DNA from: Agapetus fuscipes
Taxonomy: Eukaryota > Arthropoda > Insecta > Trichoptera > Glossosomatidae
Reading direction: 5' to 3'
Assembly (NCBI GenBank): GCA_951799405.1
Contig: OX637345.1
Location: 3,906,001 to 3,970,000 of the forward strand
DNA length: 64,000 nt
Part shown: in pieces, positions 9,665-21,006 of the stretch
How the letters are laid out: every line of letters begins with the position of its first letter
Position numbering within the stretch: the stretch's first letter is position 1
Notes under the pieces: model-generated
The model's database searches: none
The model's input: the letters and a program-made list of their open reading frames with translations, nothing else
What the model was told of the DNA's origin: nothing
Translations under genes and position numbers: made by a program

Positions 9665-12582
9665 ATGTCTGGCCGGAAGAAACGACCTGATTTGAAGTTA
9701 CAAGTATCTGAAGACTCCATACCGGCGCTGTAAGTTACACCTTTGCTAGTTCCGTGTTTTATGGTACACACTCACGACCCTAGATTGCTTCCAATCTAGG
9801 GTGGATGTGGATCTATGAAAATTAGCTGTAATCCACTCTAAAATCGGGCTTGTAAAAAATGGCACTTTTTTCACTTTCCGGTGAATAGGTCAGTTGGTAG
9901 AACGCTTGCATTTAAAGCAAGCCAAATGGCTAGGGTATATATAATCTAAGTTGCAAATATAAATTGACATTTAAAGCTTACATTCAATGCAAGCCCACAG
10001 ACAGGCATGTACAAGTTCTCGCTTACACATGTTGCATGTGTAAGTTCTTTCTAATGGACTCATGTGTAAGTAATTTGACCGGTCCCATTTCAATTTTTAA
10101 ATATGCTCTTCGTTGGGTTGAAAAATTCATAAAACCTTTACCAATGACCGGTTACTAAAAAGGTCCATCCAGCCTTACAGCAACTGGGTCTTGCTTGAGT
10201 ATTGGCGCTTTGTAGCAACGACCAAGCCCGTAAACACCTCTGCGGCACTACAACAAGGGTCATAGATCCCTAGAGTCTCTGAAAACTAGGGAGTCTCCCG
10301 CACAGGATTTCTTAAAAAAATAATTACAAATTAAGCTACACCTCAGATTAACATAAACGCAACTAAGCCACACATATAGTGTAACTTCTTGATTGCGTTA
10401 TCCCCAAAGGGGTCGCATGTGGCGCTTTGGGACCTATTTATTTTTACAGGTAAGGGGGCCGGCCTCACACCAACCACTTTCAGTTGAAGTGGGGGTTTCC
10501 CAGCTCCCGGGGGGGCTGCTTCTCATTTCTTGTGAAGGCTGAGTAAACCTTTGAGATCAAACCCTTGCTCTCGGCATGGAATGCAAGCATTCTACCAACT
10601 GAGCTATCGACCTTTTTGTGGGCTTGGTCGTCGTCGCTACAAAGCGCCAATTTTCAAGCAAGACCCAGTTGCTGTAAGGCTGGATGGACCTTTGGTGACC
10701 GGTCATTGGTAAAGGTTTTATGAATTTTTCAACCCAGCGAAGAGCAAATTTAAAAATATAAATGGTATATTTTTTGTGCTCCGCCGGGAATCGAACCCAC
10801 AACCTTCCCATTCAGAGTCCAAAGTGTTACCACTGAACTACGGACCGGACTTTAACCGGAACATAAACTTTGTAATTCCTGCCGCTTTTCTCTGAAATTA
10901 GGGTGGCAGTTGCAAAAGTGATCCAAGTTCTTACAGCATGGAGGTCAGCCTCGTACAAATGTCTCATTTCTTAAGAACTATCTATAATCCATGTTTTATT
11001 TGTCCAAGGACTCCGCCCCGTAATTTGGACAAGCAGACAACAATCACAATAGACGACAGGACGTTTACAGTCGTCGCCGATGACCTGGTCAAGATCTGTG
11101 ATCTGGGTCGGGGAGCTTACGGCATCGTGGAAAAGATGCACCACAAACCTAGCAACACCACCATGGCTGTGAAGGTGAGCTCTCTCTCTTAATGGACTCA
11201 ACACATTCAAAGTATCTCTCAGCTATGTGACATCACTTAGCTGAGATTGTCAATTACACTTGTTTTGATTTTTTTAATGTACATCATCTTTATACTACAT
11301 GCATATAATATATATTTTATTGTTATTATATTCATGAATATATACTATGCATCTATAATCTATAATCTAAGTTGCAAAGATATATTAACATTTAAAGCTT
11401 ATATCAAATGCATGCCCACAAACAAACACTTGTAGTTCGCGCTTACAAATGTTGAATGTGTACTTACAAATAAAATCCAAACCTTGCATAATATGTAATA
11501 TAATTTTAAATTGATAAAACTTTTGTAAAACTAAAATTTGTAAAAGGCTTTCAGCCGTTAAATCATAATAATAAATAAAATCACCCATAGTAAGTTTCAA
11601 AAAATATTCCCCATAATCAGGGATTTTATTTTTATTTTACAGCACCAGCGTCTAATTGGGATATCAAAGAAAATATTAGCAATGTGTTATGTAATATAAA
11701 ATGCATTTATTCTTGTGAAATTACTGCTGAAACTGACTTTCTTGCATATCATGATGTACTTGGATATCAGTCATAAGGGCCTAATAAAAATTGAAGGTGT
11801 TATGTTTCCTGTTACAGCGTATCACGGCAACAGTCAACAGCCAAGAGCAGAAGCGAATGCTGATGGACTTGGACATCTCCATGAGATCCAGCGCCTGCCC
11901 GTACACAGTCCACTTCTACGGGGCTCTCTTCCGGGAGGGCGACGTGTGGATCTGCATGGAAGTCATGGACCGCAGCCTCGACCAGTTCTACGTCAAAGTC
12001 TACAAGAACGGCAGGACCATCCAGGAGAGCATCCTCGGCAAAATCACCTTCTCCGTCATCAGCGCCTTGCACTACTTGCATTCAGAGCTGAAAGTAATCC
12101 ATCGCGACGTCAAACCTTCCAACATCCTGATAAACCGAAAAGGCGAAGTTAAAATATGCGACTTTGGAATCTCGGGTTATCTCGTTGATTCCGTCGCTAA
12201 GACAATAGACGCGGGCTGCAAACCTTACATGGCTCCCGAGAGAATAGACCCGACGGGTAATCCTTCGCAGTATGATATTAGAAGCGACGTGTGGTCGTTA
12301 GGGATTTCTTTGATGGAGCTGGCGACTGGGAGGTTTCCCTACAACACTTGGGACACGCCTTTTCAGCAGTTGAAGCAGGTGGTCACTGATGAGGCTCCGC
12401 GCCTTCCGCCCGGACAATTCTCCCCCGAGTTTGAGAACCTGATCACTCGATGTCTACAAAAGAAGTTTGTGGATCGGCCGAATTACATCAGCTTATTAGA
12501 GCATCCATTCTGTGTCAAGTATAGCAACGAGCAGGTGGATATTTCATCTTTTGTCCAAGAAATATTAGACTTGCCGGAATAG
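9665..12582 (+). CDS. lic: licorne (MAP kinase kinase MKK3/6), three coding exons, 331 aa
   Basis: Exons by eye: 9665-9729, 11009-11174 and 11818-12582. Joins are CT/G (one split codon) and AAG/CGT, all GT-AG, and sum to 331 codons plus stop; human MKK6 has 334 residues. The protein is a cytosolic dual-specificity kinase that phosphorylates p38. Tiny exon 1 encodes MSGRKKRPDLKLQV, a basic-hydrophobic p38 docking motif. Exon 2 holds the Gly loop (GRGAYG) and the MAVK lysine (about K77). Exon 3 holds VIHRDVKPSN (about 172), DFG (about 192-194), and the SVAKT activation loop (S202, T206) followed by CKPYMAPE. The C-terminal lobe with TPFQQLKQV and a SFVQEIL helix is complete. Introns 1 and 2 are full of SINE, LINE and MITE fragments. 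Confidence 0.93.
9885..10320 (+). repeat. SINE with tail 2, interrupted by an RTE-I 3' end
   Basis: A tRNA-like head (GGTCAGTTGGTAGAACGC) is broken after about 9930 by an RTE-I 3'-end fragment (about 9940-10070). The SINE body follows from GACCGGTCCCATTTC, with CAACTGGGTCTTGC, then tail 2 (CACCTCTGCGGCACTAC to CACAGGATTTCTT) and a short A run. It lies in licorne intron 1. Confidence 0.65.
10363..10852 (-). repeat. Composite SINE: tRNA-A, body, tRNA-B, tail 3
   Basis: Minus-strand element. Starting at about 10850, a tRNA-like unit A (GGTCCGTAGTTCAGTGG, B box GGTTCGATTCC) leads into the shared body. A second tRNA-like unit B (GGTCGATAGCTCAGTTGG, 10552-10616) follows, then tail 3 ending GTGTAGCTTAGTTGCG. 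The junction between body and unit B is the same as at 19.37 kb, as is the loss of the segment after unit B, so the two are one subfamily. Confidence 0.8.
11195..11640. repeat. Licorne intron 2 repeat fragments
   Basis: Contains a MITE C head (TAATGGACTCAAC, about 11191-11245), a minus-strand RTE-I 3'-end fragment (about 11350-11490, with CTATAATCTAAGTTGC), and a small MITE C internal piece (CATAATCAGGGATTTT near 11605). None carries coding sequence. Confidence 0.55.
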
Positions 12583-12779
12583 AGGACGATACGTGGTCAT
12601 ATTTTCTTTTATCCGTGTAATATATTAGGCGTAAGATATATCTTGTATGCTGATGAACTTGGAAGTTTTGATAAGTCAAATGTTGGAATTTTCAATGAGT
12701 TTATTTTGATAGTAATGAAAAAAATTAAAACAATTCACATAAAGTCAATATTAAAAGATATGAGTGTGAAAGTAAGTTG

Positions 12780-13010
12780 ATTTATTTGGCGCTGTTTTTG
12801 TGTGAATCACACCTCAATCGCCCTCTGGGAGCTTGGTTGATGCTCTAAAAAGCGCGAATTTCACAATCAAAACCCAGTTGCTGTTGGGCTGGATGGACCT
12901 TTTGTGACTGGTATTTGATAAGAGCAGATGAATTTGTTAACCGTAAATTTAAAAATAAATGATATATGTTTGCGCTCTTGCGGAAATTGAAACTCTCTAC
13001 TAATCAAACC
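12780..13010 (-). repeat. Degenerate tRNA-A SINE with tail 1
   Basis: Starts on + with the inverted tail (GGCGCTGTTTTTGTGTG, CACACCTCAATCGCCC). The body follows (CCCAGTTGCTGTTGGGCTGG) and then a decayed tRNA-like head. Divergence from other copies is high, so the insertion is old. It lies downstream of the licorne stop. Confidence 0.6.
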
Positions 13011-13074
13011 AACTAATGGAAATCAACACTTAACGGCAGAATAGAAACCGTTCTAGAATCAGTACCCGTAGTAC

Positions 13075-13252
13075 GAGTTTTGTCACTTTACTCGAAGTAT
13101 TGAGTATTCGAGAAAAATGTATGTGAACTTGTAAAGCACCTCTGGCAAAAAAAGGTTCGAAACTTGTTTTGCCAGAGGTGCTTTACAAATTCACATACAT
13201 TTTTCTCGAATACTCAATACTTCGAGTAAAGTGAAAAAACTCGTACTACGGG
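13075..13252. mobile_element. Tc1/mariner-like foldback MITE with TA target site
   Basis: A 178-bp, near-perfect palindrome starting CCCGTAGTACGAG and ending CTCGTACTACGGG, with arms of roughly 85 bases meeting at GGTTCGAAACTTG. It is flanked by TA on both sides (13073-13074, 13253-13254), as expected for Tc1/mariner targets. A second, older copy at 23.85 kb is split by a later insertion. Confidence 0.8.
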
Positions 13253-13308
13253 TACAGTTATATTGAATCATTTTTCTGCATAAATTTGGAGTTGTAAAAT
13301 TATTATCA

Positions 13309-13566
13309 TCATGAGCTAGACAGCCCTGGGTGGGCCTTGGCTGAATCCAGGATTCTCCTCCACTCTCGCCTGTCCATCGCCTTTGCTCTCCAGCTACGTA
13401 TGTCCGCCTTCACTGCATCTGCGTTGAAACCGTCCATCCATTGCATTTTTGGTCTCCTTCGGCCTTGTGGTGCTGAGAGTGTTATGCGCTTAATGTGGTT
13501 TGTGTCGCCCATTCTAATAATGTGACCAGCCTTCTGCAGGCGCCCTGCTTTGATGTTACTGATCAC
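13309..13566 (-). mobile_element. LINE reverse transcriptase C-terminal fragment
   Basis: The 85-aa frame reads RLQKAGHIIRMGD, then QGRRRPKMQWMDGF and DRREWRRILDSAKAHPGL. This is the familiar C-terminal tail of LINE ORF2 proteins (GH-x-RM, RGRPxxxW, then W-R). It is truncated at its 5' end, with no catalytic RT motifs. A related piece lies at 31.6-31.78 kb. Confidence 0.75.
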
Positions 13567-14180
13567 GTCGGGCTCTTTGTAGATGTAATTTTTTTAGTTT
13601 TAAAATATGCATTATTTTAATTCTAGGGAGAGTTCAACATAAAAGTTAACACAATGATTTACCCTTTTATTTGCTTGTAGAATACTTCTTTTCATTTATT
13701 AAAACAGAGTATAGAAATCATATTTCACAAGTCATTTCATTTTCATGTTTTAATGGAGTCGGCACATTAAATTTTTCTCAGTTGGAAGATGTCTTAGGGT
13801 GCGAAATATTCTGCAGCATTGTAAACTATACATACAGTGACATCCGATTACAAATGTGATAAATATAGTACGTTGCGCTATAGCCTCTTTTCAATCTACC
13901 TGTAAAATATTATATTAAAGTATAACTGCACATCCTTTATCTAGTATAGTATTATTTCAATTGATGGATGGCAGTTTTTTGACTTATTAGTGAAGAGGAA
14001 TGCAGTTCACCAACCTGTTTTTGTGCGGCCAGAAACAGGTATTTGCATCATCAAGTAATAATTCATAAATTTTTATGAATTATTACTTATTATTGTAATT
14101 ACCCAATGATATCTGTTGGACCAGGGTCAAAGTTATCATCAATAGGACACAACGGGATTTGAACTTGCGCTTGTTTAAAA
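13567..14180. other. Intergenic, no gene seen
   Basis: AT-rich sequence with a short perfect palindrome near 14058-14088 (AATAATTCATAAA and its complement). No ORF resembles a known protein. Confidence 0.35.
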
Positions 14181-14217
14181 AATGCTTATTCAAGTGCCAA
14201 CGCCTTACCCTTAGACC

Positions 14218-14392
14218 ATACTATCGACTTGTTGGTTGGTATGAGGCTGACCACCCATACTGTAAAAAATGCTTCACATTGCCAATGTCACCCCTGTTAC
14301 AGGGAAGGTTTAAAGGCTTATGTTTATTTGCGATCTTGGTTTTATGTTGTAAATTTGCATACATTCAATATGAATCTTAAATGTTAATCAGA
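14218..14392 (+). repeat. RTE-I 3'-end copy
   Basis: Begins at GACTTGTTGGTTGGTATGAG and shows GCTGACCACCCATACTG, CCAATGTCACCCCTG and the terminal AATCTTAAATGTTAA. The 62-aa ORF across it is not a gene. Confidence 0.65.
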
Positions 14393-14764
14393 GCAAGGGT
14401 TTTGATGATCAGATTTAGAACTGAGATACTTAGCAACCATTCAACCAATCACTGATGCTTAGCTATTTTTATAAATGTGCAGACTCTATTTAAAAAAAAT
14501 GTAATTGTCAATTATTTCCTGAAAAGTTTTCATTTACTAATGTGCCTTAAAAATAATTTTAAAAACCCCGTAATTTTGTAGGTTTGCCACACCAAAAATG
14601 TTTTTTACATAAATTCACATTTTTATTGCTAGTATTATACCGCTAAAACTATTGTTTAAGTTAGATTATATGATGAATAACTGAATAATTGACAGAAAAT
14701 ACTTAAAGAAATGATTTGTATATAGAGTTAAAATATATTATCCAGTGAATAGTAATAATATTAA
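14393..14764. other. Intergenic, no feature seen
   Basis: Strongly AT-rich sequence between two repeat copies. No coding potential or recognisable element. Confidence 0.35.
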
Positions 14765-15035
14765 AAATAGAATGATTCATTTGGTGAGCATTGTTTTGGT
14801 GTGAACTACACCTCAAGAACCCTCCACGATCGTTGCTATAGAGAGCGCCAATCATCAAGCAAGACCCCATTGCTGTAAGGCTGGATGTACCTGTCTTTGT
14901 AAAGGCAGATTAATTTCAACCCTGTGAAGAGCATCGTTGAAAATTAAATGATACATTTGTGTTCACCACCAGAAATTGAATCCACTACCTTCTGATTACC
15001 TGTCCGATGCGTTTACCACTAGACTATGGGCCAGT
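14765..15035 (-). repeat. tRNA-A SINE with tail 1, diverged
   Basis: Minus-strand copy. On + the inverted tail (TTGGTGAGCATTGTTTTGG, CACCTCAAGAACCC) comes first, then the body and the inverted tRNA-like head, ending ACCACTAGACTATGGGCC. Confidence 0.6.
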
Positions 15036-15213
15036 GATGAATTAATAATTTTTTCATCTAAAATTTGAATATATCTACATGAAGTTATTGAACTAGTTAT
15101 TATATAACTAAAATCTTCTTTTTAAATCCATTAATAATGAATTTATTTTATAGATATATATTTTTATTTTGGTATCATAACATTATTTTTAAATTAATTA
15201 TATACTCCTTGAT

Positions 15214-15490
15214 GAATGGACTCCGAACATTCAAAATATCCCTTGGCTATGTGACGTTAACCATATAAATAAATAAATGATTCCCGATAATCAGGGATTT
15301 TTTGCTAGTTCACAGCACTGTGAGCCCATACAGTTGGCGGGAATGCTAAATGCAGTACGGTGCACTTTACTGTCTTTTCAAACTACCTACATAATATTGC
15401 ATTGGCATTATGATTCTCTGTACTGTCTTTAGCGGGGCCAGGTGACATCATAAATATTCTCTAAATTTCAAATATTCAGAGTCCATTCAT
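15214..15490. repeat. MITE family C, complete copy
   Basis: Bounded by AATGGACTCCGAACATTC and AATATTCAGAGTCCATTC. Its internal order matches the 4762 copy: CAGGGATTTTTTGCTAG, TTCACAGCACTGTG, CTAAATGCAGTACGGTGCAC. It is noncoding. Confidence 0.75.
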
Positions 15491-15728
15491 AGGGCCTGTT
15501 TGCACCAAACTCCAATCAGACAAAATTAAAAATTAAGTGTGATTTCTACCATCAAATAAAAAAATTGGTTGCATATACGTAAGTCAGCTGATGTACATCA
15601 TATTTCCTGTTCAAATTCCATCACATTATTACCCACCCCCGAGAAATAACCGAGGTCCTTACCAGAACCAAGCAATTATATTTGATGTGTCAATAAAATA
15701 TTGATAGTAGGTTGGTGCAACAGGCCCT
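15491..15728. repeat. MITE with GGGCCTGTTTGCACCAA termini
   Basis: A 238-bp element starts AGGGCCTGTTTGCACCAA and ends TTGGTGCAACAGGCCCT, terminal inverted repeats of about 17 bases. It sits directly against the right end of MITE C. The GGGCC-type end resembles PIF/Harbinger relatives, but I could not read a clean target duplication. Confidence 0.6.
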
Positions 15729-15822
15729 TACTATTCTATGAAAATAACAATGTTCTGCTGTATAATTTTTTTCCCCTTTGAAATCAGAAATAAATTTTAG
15801 AACTATTTTTTTTGTATAAACC

Positions 15823-16070
15823 TAAGGCCGTTTGTCCACCGCACGCCGTCACCGTCACGTCACCGGGAACGAGATGACGGCGCCGAAGAAGGGGTACATG
15901 TAATGTATTTATTGTATTGCCTGGTTATAGGCAATACAATACATAACCTATTACCAGCGAAATCGGTCGCGGTGGACCAACGATTGCCGTCACATCAATT
16001 AAACTCGGCCCGAAATAATCTCGTTCTCGGTGACGTGACGGTGACGGCGTGCGGTGGACAAACGGCCTTA
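15823..16070. repeat. MITE with about 50-bp terminal inverted repeats
   Basis: The termini begin TAAGGCCGTTTGTCCACCGC and mirror the other end, continuing as GC-rich GTCACCGTCACGTCACCG. The 50-base GC-rich arms stand out from the AT-rich background. The middle has a small palindrome (GTATTGCCT..AGGCAATAC). No transposase is present, and a 60-aa ORF over it is spurious. Confidence 0.75.
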
Positions 16071-16380
16071 CTCTGTATAATTTAGTGTGCCATTAATATT
16101 ATTTTGTTTATGTATTGATGTAAGAGAAATGATTTTTTCTTTGGAGAGATGGATTATTTGTATAAAAAAGAGTATATATTCACACCCAGTGAAATAGTCT
16201 ATGTATATAAAACCACAATATGAGGTTGTAGACACAAACAATACTATCTCCTATAAGGTTTTTTGTTGTTAAATATATTATTTATGTTGAAATTATGATG
16301 TAGAATAACAGTTCCTTGGATTTTACGAAACTTTGCTATTATGATGAAGGTATTTAATAAAAAAAAACTGCATTTCGCAT
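16071..16380. other. Intergenic, no feature seen
   Basis: AT-rich, no ORF of note, and no recognised repeat apart from low-complexity runs. Confidence 0.3.
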
Positions 16381-16765
16381 TACCGCCAAGTGTATGGAAT
16401 GACAGTGCTGTGAACTACAAAAAATCCCTGATTGTCGAGAATCCATTTCTTAATTACTATGAGTGATTTCTTGACTGATAGATTGATATGAGGCTGATCC
16501 CCCGTGCTGTAAGAATTGGTTCACTTTTGCCAATGCCATCCCGGTTTCAGGGAAAGGCGACTGGAGTTGCAAGGTTTATGCGCTGTTGTTTATTTATATG
16601 CACATATGCAGAATGTGTTGGCGCGAACTTACATGTGCCTGTCTGTGGGCATGCATTTAATATGAGCCTTAAATGTTAACATATCTTTGCAGCTTAGATT
16701 AAAAATAGATAGATTATAGTGACGTCACATAGCCGAGGGATATTTTTAATGTTCCAATTAAACTC
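16381..16765 (+). repeat. RTE-I 3'-end copy flanked by MITE C fragments
   Basis: An inverted MITE C internal piece (about 16385-16455, GACAGTGCTGTGAACTA) is followed by an RTE-I 3' end (about 16467-16705: GAGGCTGATCCCCCGTGCTG, AGTTGCAAGGTTTATG). Then comes an inverted MITE C end (GACGTCACATAGCCGAGG). The RTE-I copy appears to have inserted into the MITE. Confidence 0.55.
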
Positions 16766-17195
16766 TGAAGTCCTTAGCAAGCATTTAAATGAATAGCAAC
16801 CCAACGACTAAGTGACCTCACATTTTTTGCCTGATTTAAATGTGCCGACTCCACAATACTTTCATTAAAAAAAAACTATCAAATAATATGATTCTTGACT
16901 CTCTTTTAAGTTGTGCATTCGGAGATAATATTGTTTGACTCTAGGATTCCATCAATCGTTGTTATAGTTCAACCATTCACATTTTACAATATTATTATTT
17001 GAACATGTCACAATTTATATTTTATCATAAATAATTCTAACAATTTATGTTATAAACAAATAAAAATGTTTTAAGAAATTTCATAAAAATAAATCATAAA
17101 ATTAACACTTTGGCATATTATTTTCTTTCCCGTTACCTCCGCTTTAGGTTTGGAATCCTTCTGTATTAACAGATTTAAAAAGTAAAATTTCCTTG
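16766..17195. other. Intergenic, no feature seen
   Basis: Very AT-rich stretch between repeats, with no supported gene or element. Confidence 0.3.
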
Positions 17196-17290
17196 TTACA
17201 GTTCACAGTGAGTTTTATTTTTATTTATTACACGACCGGTTTCGGGATCGCAGAACATCCCATCCTCAGGTGCAAAATATAACTAATAAA
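17196..17290 (-). repeat. Penelope-type terminal repeat fragment with hammerhead-like motif
   Basis: Read on the minus strand it gives ACCTGAGGATGGGATG, a loop, then GATCCCGAAACCGGTCGTGT. This has the same arrangement as the terminal repeats of the element at 56.9-58.06 kb (CTGARGAT, GGGA/TCCC stem, GAAACCGGT). No coding sequence remains. Confidence 0.6.
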
Positions 17291-17454
17291 ACTCAACTCC
17301 TTCTGTATTCCTTGGATAGGTTTTTGGCACGTAGCCCCACTCTTGTCTCAGTCAGTGCCCTTGCGGTGAACTCACAAAACGGCAATAAAAATATTGTCAA
17401 ATTATTATTGTCATGGCTCAATGTTTTTTTTAAAGCTTCATTGTCAATATAGAA
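17291..17454. other. Short spacer
   Basis: Nothing recognised apart from a short frame that leads toward the RTE fragment. Confidence 0.3.
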
Positions 17455-17784
17455 TCGATCGTATCAGAAACCTAAAACTAGAGTCACGTCTGCGTATGAT
17501 GAGATGCTTCATCTTTCCGATTATACTCTATGGCAGCGGTTCCCGAATGGTGTTCCGCGGAACCCTGGGGTTCCGTAGAAGGCTCTCAGGGGTTCCGCGA
17601 AAATATTCAAGATTTCTATGTTTTTTTTTCTAATTCTAGCTATTTTAAATCGCTTTACTCGTACCTTTGATATATCTAGATATAGATATTATGGTAATTT
17701 TAAAAATTAACGTAATTATTATCTTAATTTAAAATACTGTATTCCGAAATTCCGTTTAGTTTAGGTACCTATGTATCTATGTAG

Positions 17785-18832
<1,048 letters not shown>

Positions 18833-19137
18833 TTCATCTAACTAAAGTAAATATCTTTTTGTTATAACTAAATAAATATTTTTATCTTAAAAAGTCTTTC
18901 TTTTAAAGTCAAACTTTACTTACAAGATGCGAACACCAAGCCAAAAAGCCTCAGTATGGTGTGATCTCACGTAAAAAAACAATGTTACAGTTAGTTTACT
19001 TCTTACTTGAGCTCTAGGCCCTACTAGACTCTAGGGCCTAGCTAGGGTTCCGCACAAAAACGGTGAGCCAAAAAGGGTTCCGTAGCCAAAAGAATTCGGG
19101 AACCGCTGCTCTATGGCATGGAAGACCGACCAAAGAG

Positions 19138-19637
19138 CGACCGGTCCGTAGTTCAGTGGTAACTCTTCGGACTCTGAATGGAAGGTTGTGGATTCGAATC
19201 CCATCGGAGCACAAAAAATATACCATTTATATTTTTAAATTTGCTCTTCGCTGGTTTGAAAAATTCATAAATCTTTACCAATGATCAGTCACCAAAGGTC
19301 CATCCAGCCCTACAGCAACTGGGTTTTGCTTGAGAATAGGCGCTTTGTAGCGACGACGACCAAGCCCACAAAAAGGTCGATAGCTCAATTGGTAGAATAT
19401 TTGCATTCCATGCCGAGAGCAAGGGTTGGATCTCAAGGTTTACTCAGCCTTCACAGCAAATGAGAACCAGCCCCCCGGGAGCTGGAAAACCCCCACTTCA
19501 ACTGAAAGTGGTTGGTGTGAGGCCGCCCCCCCCCCTTACCTGTAAAAATAAATAGGTCCCGAATCGCCACATGCGACCCCTTCGGAGATAACGCAAGCAA
19601 GAAGTTACACTATACGTGTAGCTTAGTTGCGTTTATA
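19138..19637 (+). repeat. Composite SINE: tRNA-A, body, tRNA-B, tail 3
   Basis: Unit A (GGTCCGTAGTTCAGTGG; B box GGATTCGAATCC; Gln-like GGACTCTGAA in the anticodon arm) is followed by the body, the junction ACCAAGCCCACAAAAAGG, unit B (GTCGATAGCTCAATTGG) and tail 3, ending TGTAGCTTAGTTGCGTTT. It is the same subfamily as the minus-strand element at 10.36-10.85 kb. Confidence 0.85.
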
Positions 19638-19642
19638 GAAGG

Positions 19643-19796
19643 GTGGACACTTACACAGTGCCTCTAGAACAGAATCACTGCCTTTGAAACGTGGGTCTGC
19701 CGTCAGATGTTGAAGGTTTCCTGGACGGCTCGAGTCACAAATGCCAAAGTCTACCCACATTTCAAAGGCTGTGATTCTGTTCGCACCTGTGTTTCA
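19643..19796. repeat. Small inverted-repeat element
   Basis: The left arm CAGTGCCTCTAGAACAGAAT and CACTGCCTTTGAAACGTGGG are mirrored on the right by CCCACATTTCAAAGGCTGTG and ATTCTGTTCGCACCTGTG. A single arm recurs at 58.19-58.25 kb. It is noncoding. Confidence 0.55.
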
Positions 19797-20130
19797 ATGT
19801 GATTAAATGCAACATTCAACATTCTTATTTTGAGGGTCCATGATTCAACACTTTTACTTACTTTTTTTAAATTGTCCAAAAGGATAAAAAAAAACTAAAA
19901 AAGATGTAAAAAATTAAATGGGAAAAATAAAAACCTTGTTGTTATGGGAAAAAATCTGGCACATTTTATTGACACATAATTAGGATGTTGCCGTCTTATA
20001 AATTTCATAAAAAATGTTAAATATAACTAAACAATAGATTAAATTTAAGTATTTAGTAATACAACACTTAGGTAAATTAGAATCACATAATTACAGTGGT
20101 ACAAGAATATAAATGAATGTGATTTATTTT
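19797..20130. other. Intergenic, no feature seen
   Basis: AT-rich; no gene or named element. Confidence 0.3.
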
Positions 20131-20131
20131 T

Positions 20132-20425
20132 AATTAATTGTAGAAATAACATCATTCTCGATGTTTTGTTGGCGTTGTAGCCAACGTCTTCATCCTTAAT
20201 CGTCCTACAGAAAGCATTCCTCTTGAAGATGCTAGCTACAACACCAACAAAACATGAAAGGTGATGTTTCACACGATGGCACAGGAAGAGCTGATATTTA
20301 CATATTAGAATTAGGTTTCAAGATTAATAACACTTTTTGGATAGAAGACGAACCATTATGGGAGAACTTTATTACATTATTCTCAATGTTTTGTTCGCAG
20401 CATAGCCAACGTCTTCAGGAGGCAC
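20132..20425. repeat. Inverted repeat with hammerhead-like arms, plus a related third arm
   Basis: ATGTTTTGTTGGCGTTGTAG at 20160 is mirrored by CTACAACACCAACAAAACAT at 20234, about 30-base arms. A third related arm lies at 20385-20425 (AATGTTTTGTTCGCAGCATA). Read toward the arms, each gives TGAAGA, a spacer base, a GC-type stem and AAAACAT. Confidence 0.5.
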
Positions 20426-20654
20426 CCTTTCCGCACAATGATTGAGGATGAACTGATTCTAATATGTTACAAATTATTATGTACCCTCAAATGAAGGTAA
20501 TAATTATTATCATTTTGATTTTGCTTTGAGTCACTCTCAATAGATGGCAATATATTATCCACACAAACAGCTGATTGTATTTTTGTATTTGAAGCAAATC
20601 TTAGGTACCGGATTTAATAGTGAAGTAAGTACTGGTTTCCAAACACTCCCCTAC

Positions 20655-20875
20655 CCACCGAGGGTGTCAGAAATGATTTCCCATTTCGGTGTTTACTTCA
20701 AACTCAAATACCAGCAAAATATACTCAGCTTTCATAAGAAATGAGAACCAGCCTCCTGCAAGAGCTGGAAGACCCCACTCTAAATGAAAGTGGTTGGTGT
20801 TACGTGTAAAAATAAATAGGTCCCGAATCACGAGGCAAGAAGTAACACTATATGTGTAGCTTAGTTGTTTATTTA
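20655..20875 (+). repeat. tRNA-B SINE 3' part (tail 3)
   Basis: Starts at ACCGAGGGTGTCAGAAATGA and runs through TGAGAACCAGCC to TGTAGCTTAGTTG. The tRNA-like head is missing. A minus-strand AATAAA (complement of 20868-20873) at its edge lies about 135 bp after the TMEM94 stop and could be that gene's poly(A) signal. Confidence 0.6.
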
Positions 20876-21006
20876 AACGATTTAAACCGAATTCATTAAG
20901 ATCCTCGTACGACTGTGCAACAATATATTTGTGCTAATATTGATGAATCACTTTAGTAAGTAGTACTGCCTATGACTAGAGCATTAAATAGTTCACACCG
21001 GGCAAC

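Noticed and set aside
9772..9810. Hairpin ACCCTAGATTG..CAATCTAGGGT as a regulatory stem-loop
   Set aside because: It is a short isolated palindrome in licorne intron 1 with no second copy or known motif.
19140..19213. Functional tRNA gene
   Set aside because: The acceptor stem does not pair well and the unit continues into a repeated SINE body; the same holds for the other A and B units.
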